Shown here: piece after piece, positions 49,238 through 59,016 of the stretch
Layout of the letters: each line of letters opens with the position of its first letter
Position numbering within the stretch: position 1 is the first letter of the stretch
From: an uncultured Eubacteriales bacterium
GTDB lineage: Bacteria; Bacillota; Clostridia; Oscillospirales; Butyricicoccaceae
Assembly (NCBI GenBank): GCA_934395135.1
Contig: CAKRRK010000006.1
Location: 15,353-79,352, forward strand
Direction: 5' to 3'
DNA length: 64,000 bases
The notes under the pieces: generated by a model
Told to the model about the DNA's origin: nothing
Seen by the model: only the letters and a program-made list of their open reading frames with translations
Databases searched by the model: none
Position numbers and translations under genes: made by a program

Positions 49238-50641
49238 TTAAAAGCGAAAATACAGAAACGGGTTGAACGAGCCGTCCACCAGGTAAGCGGTCGAAGCGAG
49301 GAGCAAAAGCGTCAAAGCCGCCGGCTGCGCGGCAGTCAGGAATATCTGGCCGGCCCGCGTCGTGCCGGCACGGGATAGCAGGTACCTCCAAAAAGGTGTC
49401 GCACCGACGGCAGCCAGCGCCAAAAGCACGCCGTAGTTGCGCAGCTGGTACAAGGCCTCCTGGCTGACAAGAGGGATGTCAAGCCCGCCGAACATGCCCC
49501 GAAAGTCGGACAGGGCGCCGGACAGACCGTTGGCATGAAAAAGGACAAAGCCCAGGAGTGTGAAACCCATGGTATACATCCAGCCCAGCACCGGCGGAGC
49601 TTTTTTCAGCGCATTGCCCCAGAAGCGCTTTTCCAGCAAGAGCAGGATCCCGTAGCCCGCGCCCCACAGCACGAAGTTCCATTGCGCGCCGTGCCAGAGG
49701 CCGGTAAGCAGCCATACCAGCAGAAGATTGCGCGCCCATTTGCCGGGACCCGCCCGATTGCCGCCCAGAGGGATGTAGACATAGTCCCGAAACCAGGTAG
49801 AAAGGGTAATGTGCCATCGGCGCCAGAATTCTGTAATGGAGCGGGAAATATAAGGATAGTTGAAATTTTCCGGAAAGTGAAATCCCAACAGCTTGCCAAG
49901 ACCAATGGCCATATCGCTGTAGCCGGAAAAGTCAAAATAGATTTGCAGCGTAAACGCCGCGGCATAGACCCAGTAAAACAGCACACTTTGGTCGGAGGAT
50001 GCCCGGAAAACCGCGCACAATTCTCCCAGCTGATTGGCCAGCAGCACTTTTTTGGAAAGGCCGAGCACAAACCGGCCGACGCCTTCTGCGGCGAGGGAAA
50101 GGGTGTGCCGGCGTTGGTGCAGCTCACATTGAACCGATTGATACCGCACGATAGGGCCTGCCACCAGTTGGGGAAACAGGCACACATAGGTAGCGAGGGT
50201 GGAAACGCTTTTTTCCGCTGTTACATCGCCGCGATAAACGTCGATGGTGTAACTCATGGTCTGAAATGTAAAAAAGCTGATGCCCAGAGGGAGTTCGATC
50301 CCGGGCAGGGGAATGCGGCCGCCAGTCAGAGCGTTCAGACTTCCGATGAAAAAGTCGGCATATTTAAACACGCAAAGCATCGCCAAATTGATGATGATGG
50401 AAGAAATCAGTGCGATTTTAGCTTTTTTTTCACCTCGGTGCCGTTCGATGTACAGGCTGTGAAAATAATCCGAAAGGGAAGAAGCCAGGAGCAGAATCGT
50501 GTAGAGTTGTTCGCCGAAACAGTAAAAAATAAGGCTTGCAGCAAGGAGAACAAAATTTTTGCCGCGGGCCGGCACAAGAAAGTAGATAAGCAGCACTGCC
50601 GGCAGAAAGACATATAAAAATGTAATGCTGGAAAATAGCAT
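49238..50641 (-). CDS. MBOAT-family O-acyltransferase (AlgI/PatA-like)
   Basis: 467 residues, about 11 membrane spans. Catalytic-region features: YFDFSGYSDMAIG (about 250), EFWRRWHITLSTWFRDYVYIPLGG (about 290) and GLWHGAQWNF with the conserved His (about 330). It moves acyl groups across the membrane for modification of an extracellular polymer. GGAGGGAG precedes ATG 50641. It pairs with the DHHW protein directly downstream. Confidence 0.92.
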   Translation of the reverse strand: MLFSSITFLYVFLPAVLLIYFLVPARGKNFVLLAASLIFYCFGEQLYTILLLASSLSDYFHSLYIERHRGEKKAKIALISSIIINLAMLCVFKYADFFIGSLNALTGGRIPLPGIELPLGISFFTFQTMSYTIDVYRGDVTAEKSVSTLATYVCLFPQLVAGPIVRYQSVQCELHQRRHTLSLAAEGVGRFVLGLSKKVLLANQLGELCAVFRASSDQSVLFYWVYAAAFTLQIYFDFSGYSDMAIGLGKLLGFHFPENFNYPYISRSITEFWRRWHITLSTWFRDYVYIPLGGNRAGPGKWARNLLLVWLLTGLWHGAQWNFVLWGAGYGILLLLEKRFWGNALKKAPPVLGWMYTMGFTLLGFVLFHANGLSGALSDFRGMFGGLDIPLVSQEALYQLRNYGVLLALAAVGATPFWRYLLSRAGTTRAGQIFLTAAQPAALTLLLLASTAYLVDGSFNPFLYFRF

Positions 50642-50687
50642 AGGCGAACTCCCTCCGCACGGTTTCCAGGTATCCCGGAGTTATCGG

Positions 50688-51152
50688 TTAAAAATAGGCG
50701 TCAAAATTTGCGGCAATGGTGTCCGCCACGTCCGCCGAAGACAGCACTACCAGAATGACGCTGCCATGGGACTTGACAATGGTCTTCTCCGCTTCCACGC
50801 AAATCCACTTTCGGGGATCCACGCTGCTTTGGATGGTATCTGCAAGAGCGGCGGCGTCAGTTCCCTCCGGCACCCGCAGCAGAGCGACGGAATGCGCGAT
50901 GGAGCCGATCAGGGCTTCGGAAGAATACCCTTCCGCGCCGTCGATGGCATCGATGCCGAAAAACCAGGAGAACCGGTCGGACGGGATTTCTCCGTTGGCG
51001 GTTTCAAATTCCAGAGACAGATCGGTTGTTACAACGTCCATAAGATCCGGCAGGGGCATCGACGTATCGTCGGGGGTGTTCTGCCCCTTTCCGCAGCCTG
51101 CCAAAGCAAACAGTACCACGGCGGACAGGAAAACGGCAATGATTTTTTTCAT
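50688..51152 (-). CDS. DUF4358-type lipoprotein
   Basis: 154 residues. The signal peptide ends in a lipobox ALAGC (about residues 18-22), so the protein is probably a membrane-anchored lipoprotein. The remainder is DUF4358-like (FSWFFGIDAIDGAEGYSSEALIGS). It precedes MBOAT by 46 bases, matching a DUF4358-MBOAT-DHHW order. Start ATG 51152 is preferred to ATG 51161, which abuts the GGAGG. Confidence 0.8.
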   Translation of the reverse strand: MKKIIAVFLSAVVLFALAGCGKGQNTPDDTSMPLPDLMDVVTTDLSLEFETANGEIPSDRFSWFFGIDAIDGAEGYSSEALIGSIAHSVALLRVPEGTDAAALADTIQSSVDPRKWICVEAEKTIVKSHGSVILVVLSSADVADTIAANFDAYF

Positions 51153-51302
51153 AAATAACATTCCTCCATACTCGTCGTGAAGTCTTTCGGTTATTAAGAC
51201 GGTTTCGGCCGGGCAATTGTTCCCGCAATCCGGAAAATTTTCAAATAACTGCAATGGCGGGCATCCGGCCATGGGCGGAATCCAAAAATAGACGGAAACA
51301 GA

Positions 51303-51331
51303 GAAAATCCGGCGCCGTCAGGACGCCGGAT
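51303..51331 (-). terminator. Terminator of the M18 aminopeptidase operon
   Basis: On the minus strand ATCCGGCG, loop, CGCCGGAT then TTTTCTCTGTTT; an 8-bp perfect stem. Confidence 0.65.
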
Positions 51332-51337
51332 GCAGGA

Positions 51338-52726
51338 TCACTTGTCAAATTGGTATAACGCGGCAAAGCCCCGGTAAGCCATATATAAGTCTGCTTTGGC
51401 AATGACTTCAAAGGGGGCGTGCATCGAAAGGACGGGAACCCCCGCGTCCACCGTGTCAATGTTGCGGTTTGCCATATACATCGCGACGGTGCCGCCGCCG
51501 CCCTGATCCACTTTGCCCAACTGACCGGTTTGCCAGCATACATCCCGCAGGATATAGCGGGCTTTTGCCATAACCTCCGCGGAAGCATCGGAAGTGCCGC
51601 TTTTTCCCCGGGCGCCGGTGTATTTGGTAAGCACGAGGCCGCAATTTGCTTTGGCGTCGTTGCGTTTCTCGGAAACCTCCGGATAATTGGGGTCATAAGC
51701 ATTTGCTACGTCGGCGGAAAAGCAGAGGGAATGCTCCAGGCATTCCTCCGGCAGGACGCCAAATCCACGGCAGACGTCGGCAACAAACGTGTCAAAATGG
51801 CGGGATTGTATGCCGGTGACGCCGTCAGAGCCGGTTTCTTCCTTATCTACCAGAAGGCAGAGACAGGTCTTTTCCGGGATTTCCGCCAAATCAAACAGGG
51901 CGGTAGCGGCAGGATACGCGCATACGCGGTCATCATGGCCGTAAGCGCCGATAAAGCTGCGGTCAAACCCCACATCCCGCGCCGGAAAAGCCGGCACGGC
52001 AGAAAGTTCTGCGGACAGGAAATCCTCCTCGGTGATGCCGAACGTATGATGCAGGAATTCCAGCACAGACCGCTTCACGCGGTCCCCTTTGCCTTCGGTT
52101 TCGCTGGGGACAGAACCTACCAGGATGTTCATAGTTTCCCCTTTGATGCCCTGCGTCATGGGCAGCTTCATCTGATCTTGGGCGAGATGGGGCAAAAGAT
52201 CCGTGATGACAAAAACCGGATCCTCCGGCTTGCCGCCGATGGAAACGTCGATGTTGTGAATGCCCGCCGCATCATAACGGCTGACAACGCCGCGCAGTTC
52301 CAGCGGAATGGCAGGCCACTGGTATTTTTTGATACCGCCGTAATAATGGGTTTTGAAAAAGGCCATGCCATCGTCCTCATAAAGCGGTACGGTGCGGATG
52401 TCAATGCGGGGTGCGTCGATGTGGGCGGCGGTAATGTGAAAACCTGACGACGGGGGCTGTTTGCCGATTACCGCCAGGATCAAGCCTTTGCCCCGGTTTA
52501 TCTGGTACACTTTATCCCCCGGGGAGAGCTTGTCTCCCCGGGAATAGGGATAAAAGCCCTTTGCTTCCGCCAGTTCTGCCAGATAGCGGACGGCGTCCCG
52601 TTCGGTTTTGCATGCATTGAGAAAGGTCTTATACCCTTCACCATAACGCTGGATTTGTGTCTTGTCCTGTTCCGTCAGCTTTGAGAAGACGGGATTTTTA
52701 TGATAAAAAAGAGAATTTTCTGTCAT
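51338..52726 (-). CDS. M18-family aminopeptidase
   Basis: 462 residues. Dinuclear zinc site motifs: AAHIDAPR (about 97-104), VDKEETGSDGV (about 297), FSADVANAYDP and the final VLSMHAPFE (about 435). The central region GGKPED.PVFVITDLLPHL agrees with M18 peptidases of the aspartyl-aminopeptidase/LAP4 group. ATG 52726 follows AGGAGT. It is the last gene of the abcF-ydcF-prfA-zip-sua5 operon (8-base gap upstream). Confidence 0.92.
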   Translation of the reverse strand: MTENSLFYHKNPVFSKLTEQDKTQIQRYGEGYKTFLNACKTERDAVRYLAELAEAKGFYPYSRGDKLSPGDKVYQINRGKGLILAVIGKQPPSSGFHITAAHIDAPRIDIRTVPLYEDDGMAFFKTHYYGGIKKYQWPAIPLELRGVVSRYDAAGIHNIDVSIGGKPEDPVFVITDLLPHLAQDQMKLPMTQGIKGETMNILVGSVPSETEGKGDRVKRSVLEFLHHTFGITEEDFLSAELSAVPAFPARDVGFDRSFIGAYGHDDRVCAYPAATALFDLAEIPEKTCLCLLVDKEETGSDGVTGIQSRHFDTFVADVCRGFGVLPEECLEHSLCFSADVANAYDPNYPEVSEKRNDAKANCGLVLTKYTGARGKSGTSDASAEVMAKARYILRDVCWQTGQLGKVDQGGGGTVAMYMANRNIDTVDAGVPVLSMHAPFEVIAKADLYMAYRGFAALYQFDK

Positions 52727-52733
52727 AATCTTA

Positions 52734-54362
52734 TCACTCCTGTGCCATAATCGTTTTATAGAATTCCATCACATGATGGCGCAATTTGTCCTGGCTTTCT
52801 CCATTTTCCAGCAAAAACTGGGAACGGGTTTTGTAAAATGCATCCGCGGGCTGCGCATGCACCCGGGCGGCGGCATAGGCATAGGATACCTTGTCCCGCT
52901 GCTGAATGCGGGCGATCCGCAGTTCTTTTGGCGCGAGGACAGAGACGGTATAGGTGCAAAACCGGTCAAACCCGGTTTCAAACAAAGTGGGGGCGTCATA
53001 CAGGCACAGGGAATATCTCTGCTTTGCCAGTCGGTTAAAGGCGGCGAAAGATGCCTGGCGGATAAATGGAGTGGTGAGTTCCGAAAGGATATGCAGTTTC
53101 TCCGGATCGGAAAATACGATGCTGCCCAGGGCTTTTCGCTGCAGCTGGCCGGCCTGGTCGAAGATGCCGCCGCCGAAGGCCCGGCGCAAGGCAGACCGCA
53201 GATCCGGATCGGTATCCAAAAGGGTATGATAGATGGTGTCCGCGTTTACGGTAGGAATCCCCTTTGGTTCGAGAAGCTGGGAAACCAGAGTTTTGCCGCA
53301 GCCGGAACCGCCGGTTAACCCCACAACGGCAAGTTCTGGCAGGGGGATGACCTGAAATCCGGCCGCTTTTTTGAGCCGGTTGGAGACGGCCAGGCCCACG
53401 CCGCTGTCCTCCGGGCACTGGGCGTAAATGCGTGTCACGGGAAGGCGGTCGAAGGCACGCAGCGCATCGAAAACCTGCCGCGCCTGCTCCGCCGGGTCGG
53501 CAAAACTGCCAAAGGAGCGAACAGCCCCTTTGGGAAAACGGTTCCGGAATTCGTCGAAACAAAGTACGCCGGTCTCCTCATCCGCATGCGTACGAATATA
53601 CCGGGCCGTGAGGTCTGGTCGGCCAGACAGCACGGTGACCGGTGCCTTGGGCGCGTAATGCCGGTATTTCATTCCCGGCGCGGAGACAGATTCGGTATCC
53701 GCAATGGATTCATACAGGGCTTTGTCTACGGCCACCTCGCCAAGAACCGCGCGAAGCTGCTCCAGAGAAATGCCGCCGGGGCGGAGAAGCCGGGGCGGAG
53801 TTGTCACAAGGGAAATCACCGTGGATTCCACGCCGACACGGCATGGGCCGCCATCTACCACGGCGGCAATGCTGCCGTCCATATCCTCCAGCACATGGCG
53901 GGCGGTGGTGGTAGAAGGTTTTCCGGAGCGGTTTGCGGAGGGCGCTGCAATGGGAAGCCCTGCGGCCCGAAGGATGGCCTGGGCCACCGGATGGGCGGGC
54001 ATGCGGATGCCCACCGAGGGGAGTCCCGCGGAAACTTCGTCTGGAATGGCATCGCTTTTGGGCAAAATCATCGTAAGGGGACCGGGCCAAAAGGCTTCGG
54101 CCAGCCGTTTGGCTGCCGCGGGAATCTGCGACACCAGGGGCTTGATCTGGGAAAATTCCGCAATGTGCACAATCAGGGGATTGTCCTGCGGACGGCCTTT
54201 GGCCTGGAAAATTTTGCGGACCGCGGCCCGGTTCAGCGCGTTGGCTCCCAAACCGTATACGGTTTCCGTGGGAAGTCCCACGACCTCCCCGGCCTGCAGC
54301 AGCCGGGCTGCGGTTTCTACCGCAGCAGGATTTCGCGCCGGATCTAACAATTGCGTTTGCAT
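52734..54362 (-). CDS. Fused Sua5 (threonylcarbamoyl-AMP synthase) and CoaE (dephospho-CoA kinase)
   Basis: 542 residues in one frame. Residues 1 to about 335 are Sua5/YrdC: GLPTETVYGLGANALN (about 29-44), KGRPQDNPL and APSANRSGKPS, plus the Sua5 C-terminal domain (SAPGMKYRHYAPKAPV, about 227-242). From about 345 the CoaE part begins: GLTGGSGCGKT (348-358), VNADTIYH (about 372) and the C-terminal helical region. No internal start fits a separate coaE. It makes threonylcarbamoyl-AMP for tRNA t6A and the last CoA step. CoaD is encoded at 16.0 kb, so the pathway is complete if the fusion is active. Confidence 0.9.
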   Translation of the reverse strand: MQTQLLDPARNPAAVETAARLLQAGEVVGLPTETVYGLGANALNRAAVRKIFQAKGRPQDNPLIVHIAEFSQIKPLVSQIPAAAKRLAEAFWPGPLTMILPKSDAIPDEVSAGLPSVGIRMPAHPVAQAILRAAGLPIAAPSANRSGKPSTTTARHVLEDMDGSIAAVVDGGPCRVGVESTVISLVTTPPRLLRPGGISLEQLRAVLGEVAVDKALYESIADTESVSAPGMKYRHYAPKAPVTVLSGRPDLTARYIRTHADEETGVLCFDEFRNRFPKGAVRSFGSFADPAEQARQVFDALRAFDRLPVTRIYAQCPEDSGVGLAVSNRLKKAAGFQVIPLPELAVVGLTGGSGCGKTLVSQLLEPKGIPTVNADTIYHTLLDTDPDLRSALRRAFGGGIFDQAGQLQRKALGSIVFSDPEKLHILSELTTPFIRQASFAAFNRLAKQRYSLCLYDAPTLFETGFDRFCTYTVSVLAPKELRIARIQQRDKVSYAYAAARVHAQPADAFYKTRSQFLLENGESQDKLRHHVMEFYKTIMAQE

Positions 54363-54375
54363 AACAACATCTCTT

Positions 54376-55122
54376 TTATATACAATATGAAATAATTATA
54401 CCAGTTAATACTCCAAGTATATTAAAATAAGAGGGAAGACGGCCGGAATATGTGTGTTTGGATTCCGGGATCATAGAAGCGAGGGTGACATACAGCATCG
54501 CACCGGCGGCGAGGGCCAGGCAGAACGAAACCACCAGCGGAGAAACGGATCCAAATGCCGAGCCAAGATAGGCGCCGAGAATGGTCGGCGCACCGGACAG
54601 GCAGGTGATAAGCAGGATCTTCCCCTTCCCGCAGCCGGCCGCGCGAAGCGGTGCCGCCATAGCAAGCCCTTCCGGTACATTGTGCATAAGGATGGTAATG
54701 GCGAGGGTGACGCCGAGGGCACTTGCCGCGTGAAAGCCGCTGCCCACCGCCAGGCCTTCCGGCAGATTGTGCAGGGCGATGCCAATGGCAAGGGTGAGGC
54801 CGGTGCGGAACAGGCGTCGCTTTTCCGCCGATCCTGCGCGGGATGGCATTGTCTGCGGGGAAGTGCAGTACTCCGCCAGCGTCATACAGAGAACGCCGAG
54901 GGCGACACCGGCGCACACAAGGGGCAACGTGCCGGTTTGCAGGGCTTCCGGCAGCATGTCGGTGAGTACGATGCTCAGCATCAGGCCGACGGAGTATTCC
55001 AGGACAGACGATAGAAATCTTCTGCCCTGCTGCCGGAGAAAAAAAGAGAGAACGCCGCCGAGACCGGTGCCGGCAATGCCGACAACCAGGCCGCACAGCG
55101 TAATGGTTAAGGTTTCCTTCAT
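54376..55122 (-). CDS. ZIP-family metal transporter
   Basis: 248 residues, about 8 spans. Metal-binding motifs of ZIP helices IV and V are present: GIALHNLPEGLAVG (about 128-141) and LMHNVPEGLAM (about 160-170), both HNxPEG. It probably imports Zn2+ or another divalent metal. ATG 55122 follows GGCGGTGA. It sits between prfA and sua5::coaE. Confidence 0.92.
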   Translation of the reverse strand: MKETLTITLCGLVVGIAGTGLGGVLSFFLRQQGRRFLSSVLEYSVGLMLSIVLTDMLPEALQTGTLPLVCAGVALGVLCMTLAEYCTSPQTMPSRAGSAEKRRLFRTGLTLAIGIALHNLPEGLAVGSGFHAASALGVTLAITILMHNVPEGLAMAAPLRAAGCGKGKILLITCLSGAPTILGAYLGSAFGSVSPLVVSFCLALAAGAMLYVTLASMIPESKHTYSGRLPSYFNILGVLTGIIISYCI

Positions 55123-55170
55123 ACAATCACCGCCTGTAACCACTATATGGACAGGGGGTGACAAAAATGA

Positions 55171-56238
55171 CTATTGGGCGGCCGCCAGCTTTTCCGCCTG
55201 GGCGGCGGTGACAAGGGCGTCAATGACTTCGTCCAGATTGCCGTTTAAGAACTGATCCAGTTTGTAGAGAGTCAGTTTGATACGATGGTCGGAAATGCGG
55301 TTTTCCGGATAGTTATAGGTGCGGATTCGCTCAGAACGGTCGCCGGTGCCTACCTGACTTTTACGTTCTGCCGCGATGGCCGATTGCTGTTTTTCCATTT
55401 CCGCTTCATACAGCCGGGAACGAAGCACCTTCATGGCCTTGTCCCGGTTTTTGTGCTGGCTGCGCTCGTCCTGACATTCCACCACAACGCCGGTAGGCAG
55501 ATGGGTAATGCGGATGGCGGATTCCGTTTTATTGATGTGCTGCCCGCCGGCGCCAGAGGCCCGGAAAGTATCAATCTGCAAGTCGGAGGGGTTGATTTCA
55601 AAGTCCACTTCCTCCACTTCCGGCAGCACAGCCACGGTCACCGTGGAGGTATGCACCCGGCCCTGGGATTCGGTTTCCGGCACGCGCTGCACCCGATGAA
55701 CGCCGCTTTCGTATTTCAGGCGGGAATACGCCCCCTCACCGGAGATGGAAAAGCTGATTTCCTTGATGCCGCCCAGCTCGGTTTCGCTGCTGGAAAGGAT
55801 TTCGATGTTCCAGCGCTTGGATTCGGCATACATGGAATACATACGGAACAGGGAATGGGCAAACAGGGCCGCCTCGTCGCCGCCGGCGCCGCCGCGGATT
55901 TCAATGATAACGTTTTTGTCGTCGTTTTCATCCTTGGGCAGAAGCAAAATTTTCAATTCTTCTTCCAGACGAGCGACGTCCTCCCGGGCGGCGTCGTATT
56001 CCTCCTGCACCAATTCTTTCATGTCGGGTTCCAGGGATCCGTCCATCATTTCCAGGGATTCTGCCATGGTTTCCCTGGCTTTTTTGTAGGCGCGGAAAGC
56101 GTCCACAATGGGCTGCAGATCTTTCTGCTCCTTGAGCAGCTTGGCGGCATGCTTGGGATCGTCGTATAAATTCGGGGAAGCAAGTTCCTCCTCCAGGGCG
56201 AGGAAACGTTCTTCCAGGGACTGCAGTTTATCAAACAT
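55171..56238 (-). CDS. prfA: Peptide chain release factor 1
   Basis: 355 residues; reads UAA and UAG at the ribosome. The GGQ motif is within RASGAGGQHINKTESAIR (about residues 225-242), and a PxT-type anticodon region lies before it (REVPETESQGR). ATG 56238 with AGGAG upstream. prfA near sua5 is a common Firmicute neighbourhood; prmC, which methylates this GGQ, is not in the window. Confidence 0.96.
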   Translation of the reverse strand: MFDKLQSLEERFLALEEELASPNLYDDPKHAAKLLKEQKDLQPIVDAFRAYKKARETMAESLEMMDGSLEPDMKELVQEEYDAAREDVARLEEELKILLLPKDENDDKNVIIEIRGGAGGDEAALFAHSLFRMYSMYAESKRWNIEILSSSETELGGIKEISFSISGEGAYSRLKYESGVHRVQRVPETESQGRVHTSTVTVAVLPEVEEVDFEINPSDLQIDTFRASGAGGQHINKTESAIRITHLPTGVVVECQDERSQHKNRDKAMKVLRSRLYEAEMEKQQSAIAAERKSQVGTGDRSERIRTYNYPENRISDHRIKLTLYKLDQFLNGNLDEVIDALVTAAQAEKLAAAQ

Positions 56239-56268
56239 AGCGTAGTTCTCCTGATACGAAAAAGTTTT

Positions 56269-57063
56269 CTAGGCAAAAAGATATTTTAAAAGGGAAAAAT
56301 ACTCCCGGATGGTTCCCATCGCTTCCACCGCGGCATAGGGGGTGCGGGCGCCGGCGCCCACCGGATCCAGCCCGGCGTGTTCCATCAGGATTCGGCCGCG
56401 GAACAGATGATAGCTGCTGGTGACAAAAGCGGTTTGATAAGCGCCGCCGGATAACTCGTCCAGAATGGTTTTCGCGTTTTTGATGTTTTGGACGGTGTTG
56501 CGGGAAGCATCTTCCAAAATAAGCCGGTCCGGGGAAATGCCGTCTTCGGTCATCACCCGGTACATACATGCAGCCTCGGAGATGATTTCATCCTCTCCCT
56601 GCCCGCCGCACAGAACAGCCTTGGCCTCCGGATAACACCGCAGATATTCCTCGGCCACCCGAATGCGGGAAGCAAGGGTAGCGGAGGGATTTTCACCCCG
56701 CAGGCCTGCCCCCAGCACCAGGATAAAATCCGTTTCCGGCGGGATGGGGTCTGAGATGCAGCCATACAGAATAAAACCTTCCACTATTATAAACGATGCC
56801 AGCCACAAAAGGAAGAGGATTTTGCCAAGCCTGCCAATGAATTTCCAAAAATTCCGCTGTTTTCCGGGAATTTGAGCCCGTTTTGCCGCGACAGACAAAA
56901 TTCCGCCGCCAGCGCCCAACGCGCCGAAAAACAGCAGACCAAAACGCACCGACGGAAAAACGGCGCACAGGACAGCCAGCGCCAGAAAAAGAATGGAAAA
57001 GCGCCGCCAAAAGACCGGGCTGTCCAACAGACGGGTTTGCCGCCGCATACGGTTAAGATTCAT
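56269..57063 (-). CDS. YdcF/SanA-family membrane protein (DUF218)
   Basis: 264 residues: two or three N-terminal membrane spans (about 22-42, 45-62 and 80-105) and a DUF218 domain with the typical FILVLGAGLRG (about 115-125), VLCGGQGEDE (about 153) and SSYHLFRGRILME (about 215). The family is linked to envelope function in other bacteria; the substrate is unknown. It overlaps the ABC-F gene by 11 bases, so translation is coupled. Confidence 0.85.
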   Translation of the reverse strand: MNLNRMRRQTRLLDSPVFWRRFSILFLALAVLCAVFPSVRFGLLFFGALGAGGGILSVAAKRAQIPGKQRNFWKFIGRLGKILFLLWLASFIIVEGFILYGCISDPIPPETDFILVLGAGLRGENPSATLASRIRVAEEYLRCYPEAKAVLCGGQGEDEIISEAACMYRVMTEDGISPDRLILEDASRNTVQNIKNAKTILDELSGGAYQTAFVTSSYHLFRGRILMEHAGLDPVGAGARTPYAAVEAMGTIREYFSLLKYLFA

Positions 57064-58933
57064 CGAAACCCTCCTCGTCCAGAGACCGGGAAACGGCTTC
57101 CCATTCCGTCAATTTCTCCTCCAGAGAGGCTTGCAGGGCGTCCTGGTCCGCCAACAGGCCGACCAGTTTGTCCGGGTCGGTGGCAAAGGCCGCGATTTGT
57201 TCGTCCAGCGCCGCCGCGCGTTCTTCCAGCGCGGAAATTTCCCGTTCCAGTACCGCCTGGCGTTTGGCGAGAACTTTAGTGCCGCCGCTTCGTTTCGGCC
57301 GTTCTTTTTTTTCTTTGGGGGCTGCCGCCGGAACGGTTTTTTGCGCCTGGGTTTCCAGGAAAGCTTCGTAGGAACCGGAAAAATCGGTGATTCGCCCATT
57401 TTGGATAAAAAGAATGCGGTTTGCAAACCGGCTGATAAAGTACCGGTCATGGCTGACAAAGAGCATGGTGCCCTCGTAGCCCTCAATGGCCTCTTCGATC
57501 CACTCCCGGGAAAGGATGTCCAAATGGTTGGTCGGCTCGTCCAAAATCAGGAAATTCAAAGGATCGTACATTATCGTGCAAAGCTTCAGGCGGCTTTTTT
57601 CGCCGCCGGACAGAGAGGCGACGGTTTTCTGCTGGGCCTCATCGGAAAAATGAAAGGCGCCCAGTCGGTTGCGGGCGGTTTGCGCCGTCAGATTTTTTTC
57701 GAAAAGAAGCGTGTCGATCAGATTTCGGCCGGGGTTTTCAAAGGAAACCTGCTGCGGGAGATAGGAAATTTTCAGACCGTCCGCCCGGCGCAGTGTGCCG
57801 GCGTCGGCAGTTTCCTGGCCCAGGATTATTTTGAGCAGGGTGGTTTTTCCGGTGCCATTGTCCCCCACAATGGCAATGCGGTCGCCGTTGCGCACCGTAA
57901 AGGTGAGATCCCGCAGCACCGGGACGCCGTCAAAGGATTTGCTGATGTGTTTGACAAACAACAGTTCCTCGGTGGGAAAGTCCGGGTCGCCAAAGGTCAT
58001 ATGAAGCTTTTTTTCGGCTTTGGGGCGGTCGCCCACTTTCATCCGGGCAATGCGCTTGTCGATGGAGGCGGCGCGCTTATGCATTTTTTCCGTGCCCCAC
58101 TGATGCATGCGGGCAGAGCGTTCCTGCAAGTCTCGGATGGCGGCAGTCTGTCGGGCATACTCCTGTAGCCGGGCCTGCCGGCGGCGCTCCCGCTCCACCG
58201 CATAGTAGCTGTAAGAGCCGGCATACAGGTCGCATACGCCGCCGTCCAGTTCAATGATGCGGTCGCAGCACTGGTCGAGAAAATAACGGTCATGAGAAAT
58301 GGTCACCACCGTCCCTTTGTAGGCGGCCAAAAAATCTCCCAGCCAGCCCACGCCGTTCAAATCCAGATGATTGGTAGGTTCGTCCAGCAGGAGGATATCC
58401 GTGTCCTCCAGAATGATGCGGGCAAGGTTTACTCTGGTTTTTTCGCCGCCGGACAGAACGGAAAAGGGCTTTTCCCGCATAGCATCCGGGATTTCCAGGC
58501 CGTTGCAGACCCGGTTTATCCGGTGGTCCACATGATAGCCGTCCAGCGCTTCAAACCGGCTGGACAGCGCGCCATAGCGCTGAAGCAGGGCGGGGGAAGG
58601 ATCCGCCGCCATCTGCGCCTCCAGGGACTGGAGCTGTGCCTGCAGAGCATACAGACGGGAAAAGGCAGAACGCAGCACATCCTCTACGGAACATTCCGGG
58701 GCAAAGGACGGGATCTGGTCGATAATGCCAACGGTTTTTCCGGAAGAAAGGGCGAATTCACCGCTGTCGTAGGGCAGCCTGCCGGTAATGACCTGAAACA
58801 GGGTGGTTTTGCCGGAACCGTTTGGCCCCACCACCGCGACTTTTTCCCCTTCATACACGGTAAAGGAAACGTCCCGGAGAATGTGCCGGTCGCCGAAATA
58901 TTTATTCAGATGTGACAGTGTGAGTACGGGCAT
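57053..58933 (-). CDS. ABC-F family ATPase
   Basis: 626 residues, no membrane spans. Two ABC modules: Walker A GPNGSGKTT (about 36-44) and GDNGTGKTT (about 362-370), with signature motifs LSGGEKTR (about 160) and LSGGEKSR (about 466), the linker between them (about 240-310) and a C-terminal coiled coil (about 555-620). ABC-F proteins act on the ribosome; some give antibiotic resistance and others are housekeeping. The C-terminal coiled-coil (Uup/YdiF-like) form suggests the latter. GGAGA precedes ATG 58933. Confidence 0.93.
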   Translation of the reverse strand: MPVLTLSHLNKYFGDRHILRDVSFTVYEGEKVAVVGPNGSGKTTLFQVITGRLPYDSGEFALSSGKTVGIIDQIPSFAPECSVEDVLRSAFSRLYALQAQLQSLEAQMAADPSPALLQRYGALSSRFEALDGYHVDHRINRVCNGLEIPDAMREKPFSVLSGGEKTRVNLARIILEDTDILLLDEPTNHLDLNGVGWLGDFLAAYKGTVVTISHDRYFLDQCCDRIIELDGGVCDLYAGSYSYYAVERERRRQARLQEYARQTAAIRDLQERSARMHQWGTEKMHKRAASIDKRIARMKVGDRPKAEKKLHMTFGDPDFPTEELLFVKHISKSFDGVPVLRDLTFTVRNGDRIAIVGDNGTGKTTLLKIILGQETADAGTLRRADGLKISYLPQQVSFENPGRNLIDTLLFEKNLTAQTARNRLGAFHFSDEAQQKTVASLSGGEKSRLKLCTIMYDPLNFLILDEPTNHLDILSREWIEEAIEGYEGTMLFVSHDRYFISRFANRILFIQNGRITDFSGSYEAFLETQAQKTVPAAAPKEKKERPKRSGGTKVLAKRQAVLEREISALEERAAALDEQIAAFATDPDKLVGLLADQDALQASLEEKLTEWEAVSRSLDEEGFDES

Positions 58934-59016
58934 AGCGGCTTCTCCAAAGCAAACAAAAGATAGACCTCAGAAGAAAGAATCCCCTGCGGCCTATTTGTTT
59001 TGATCTTCCTATGGGT

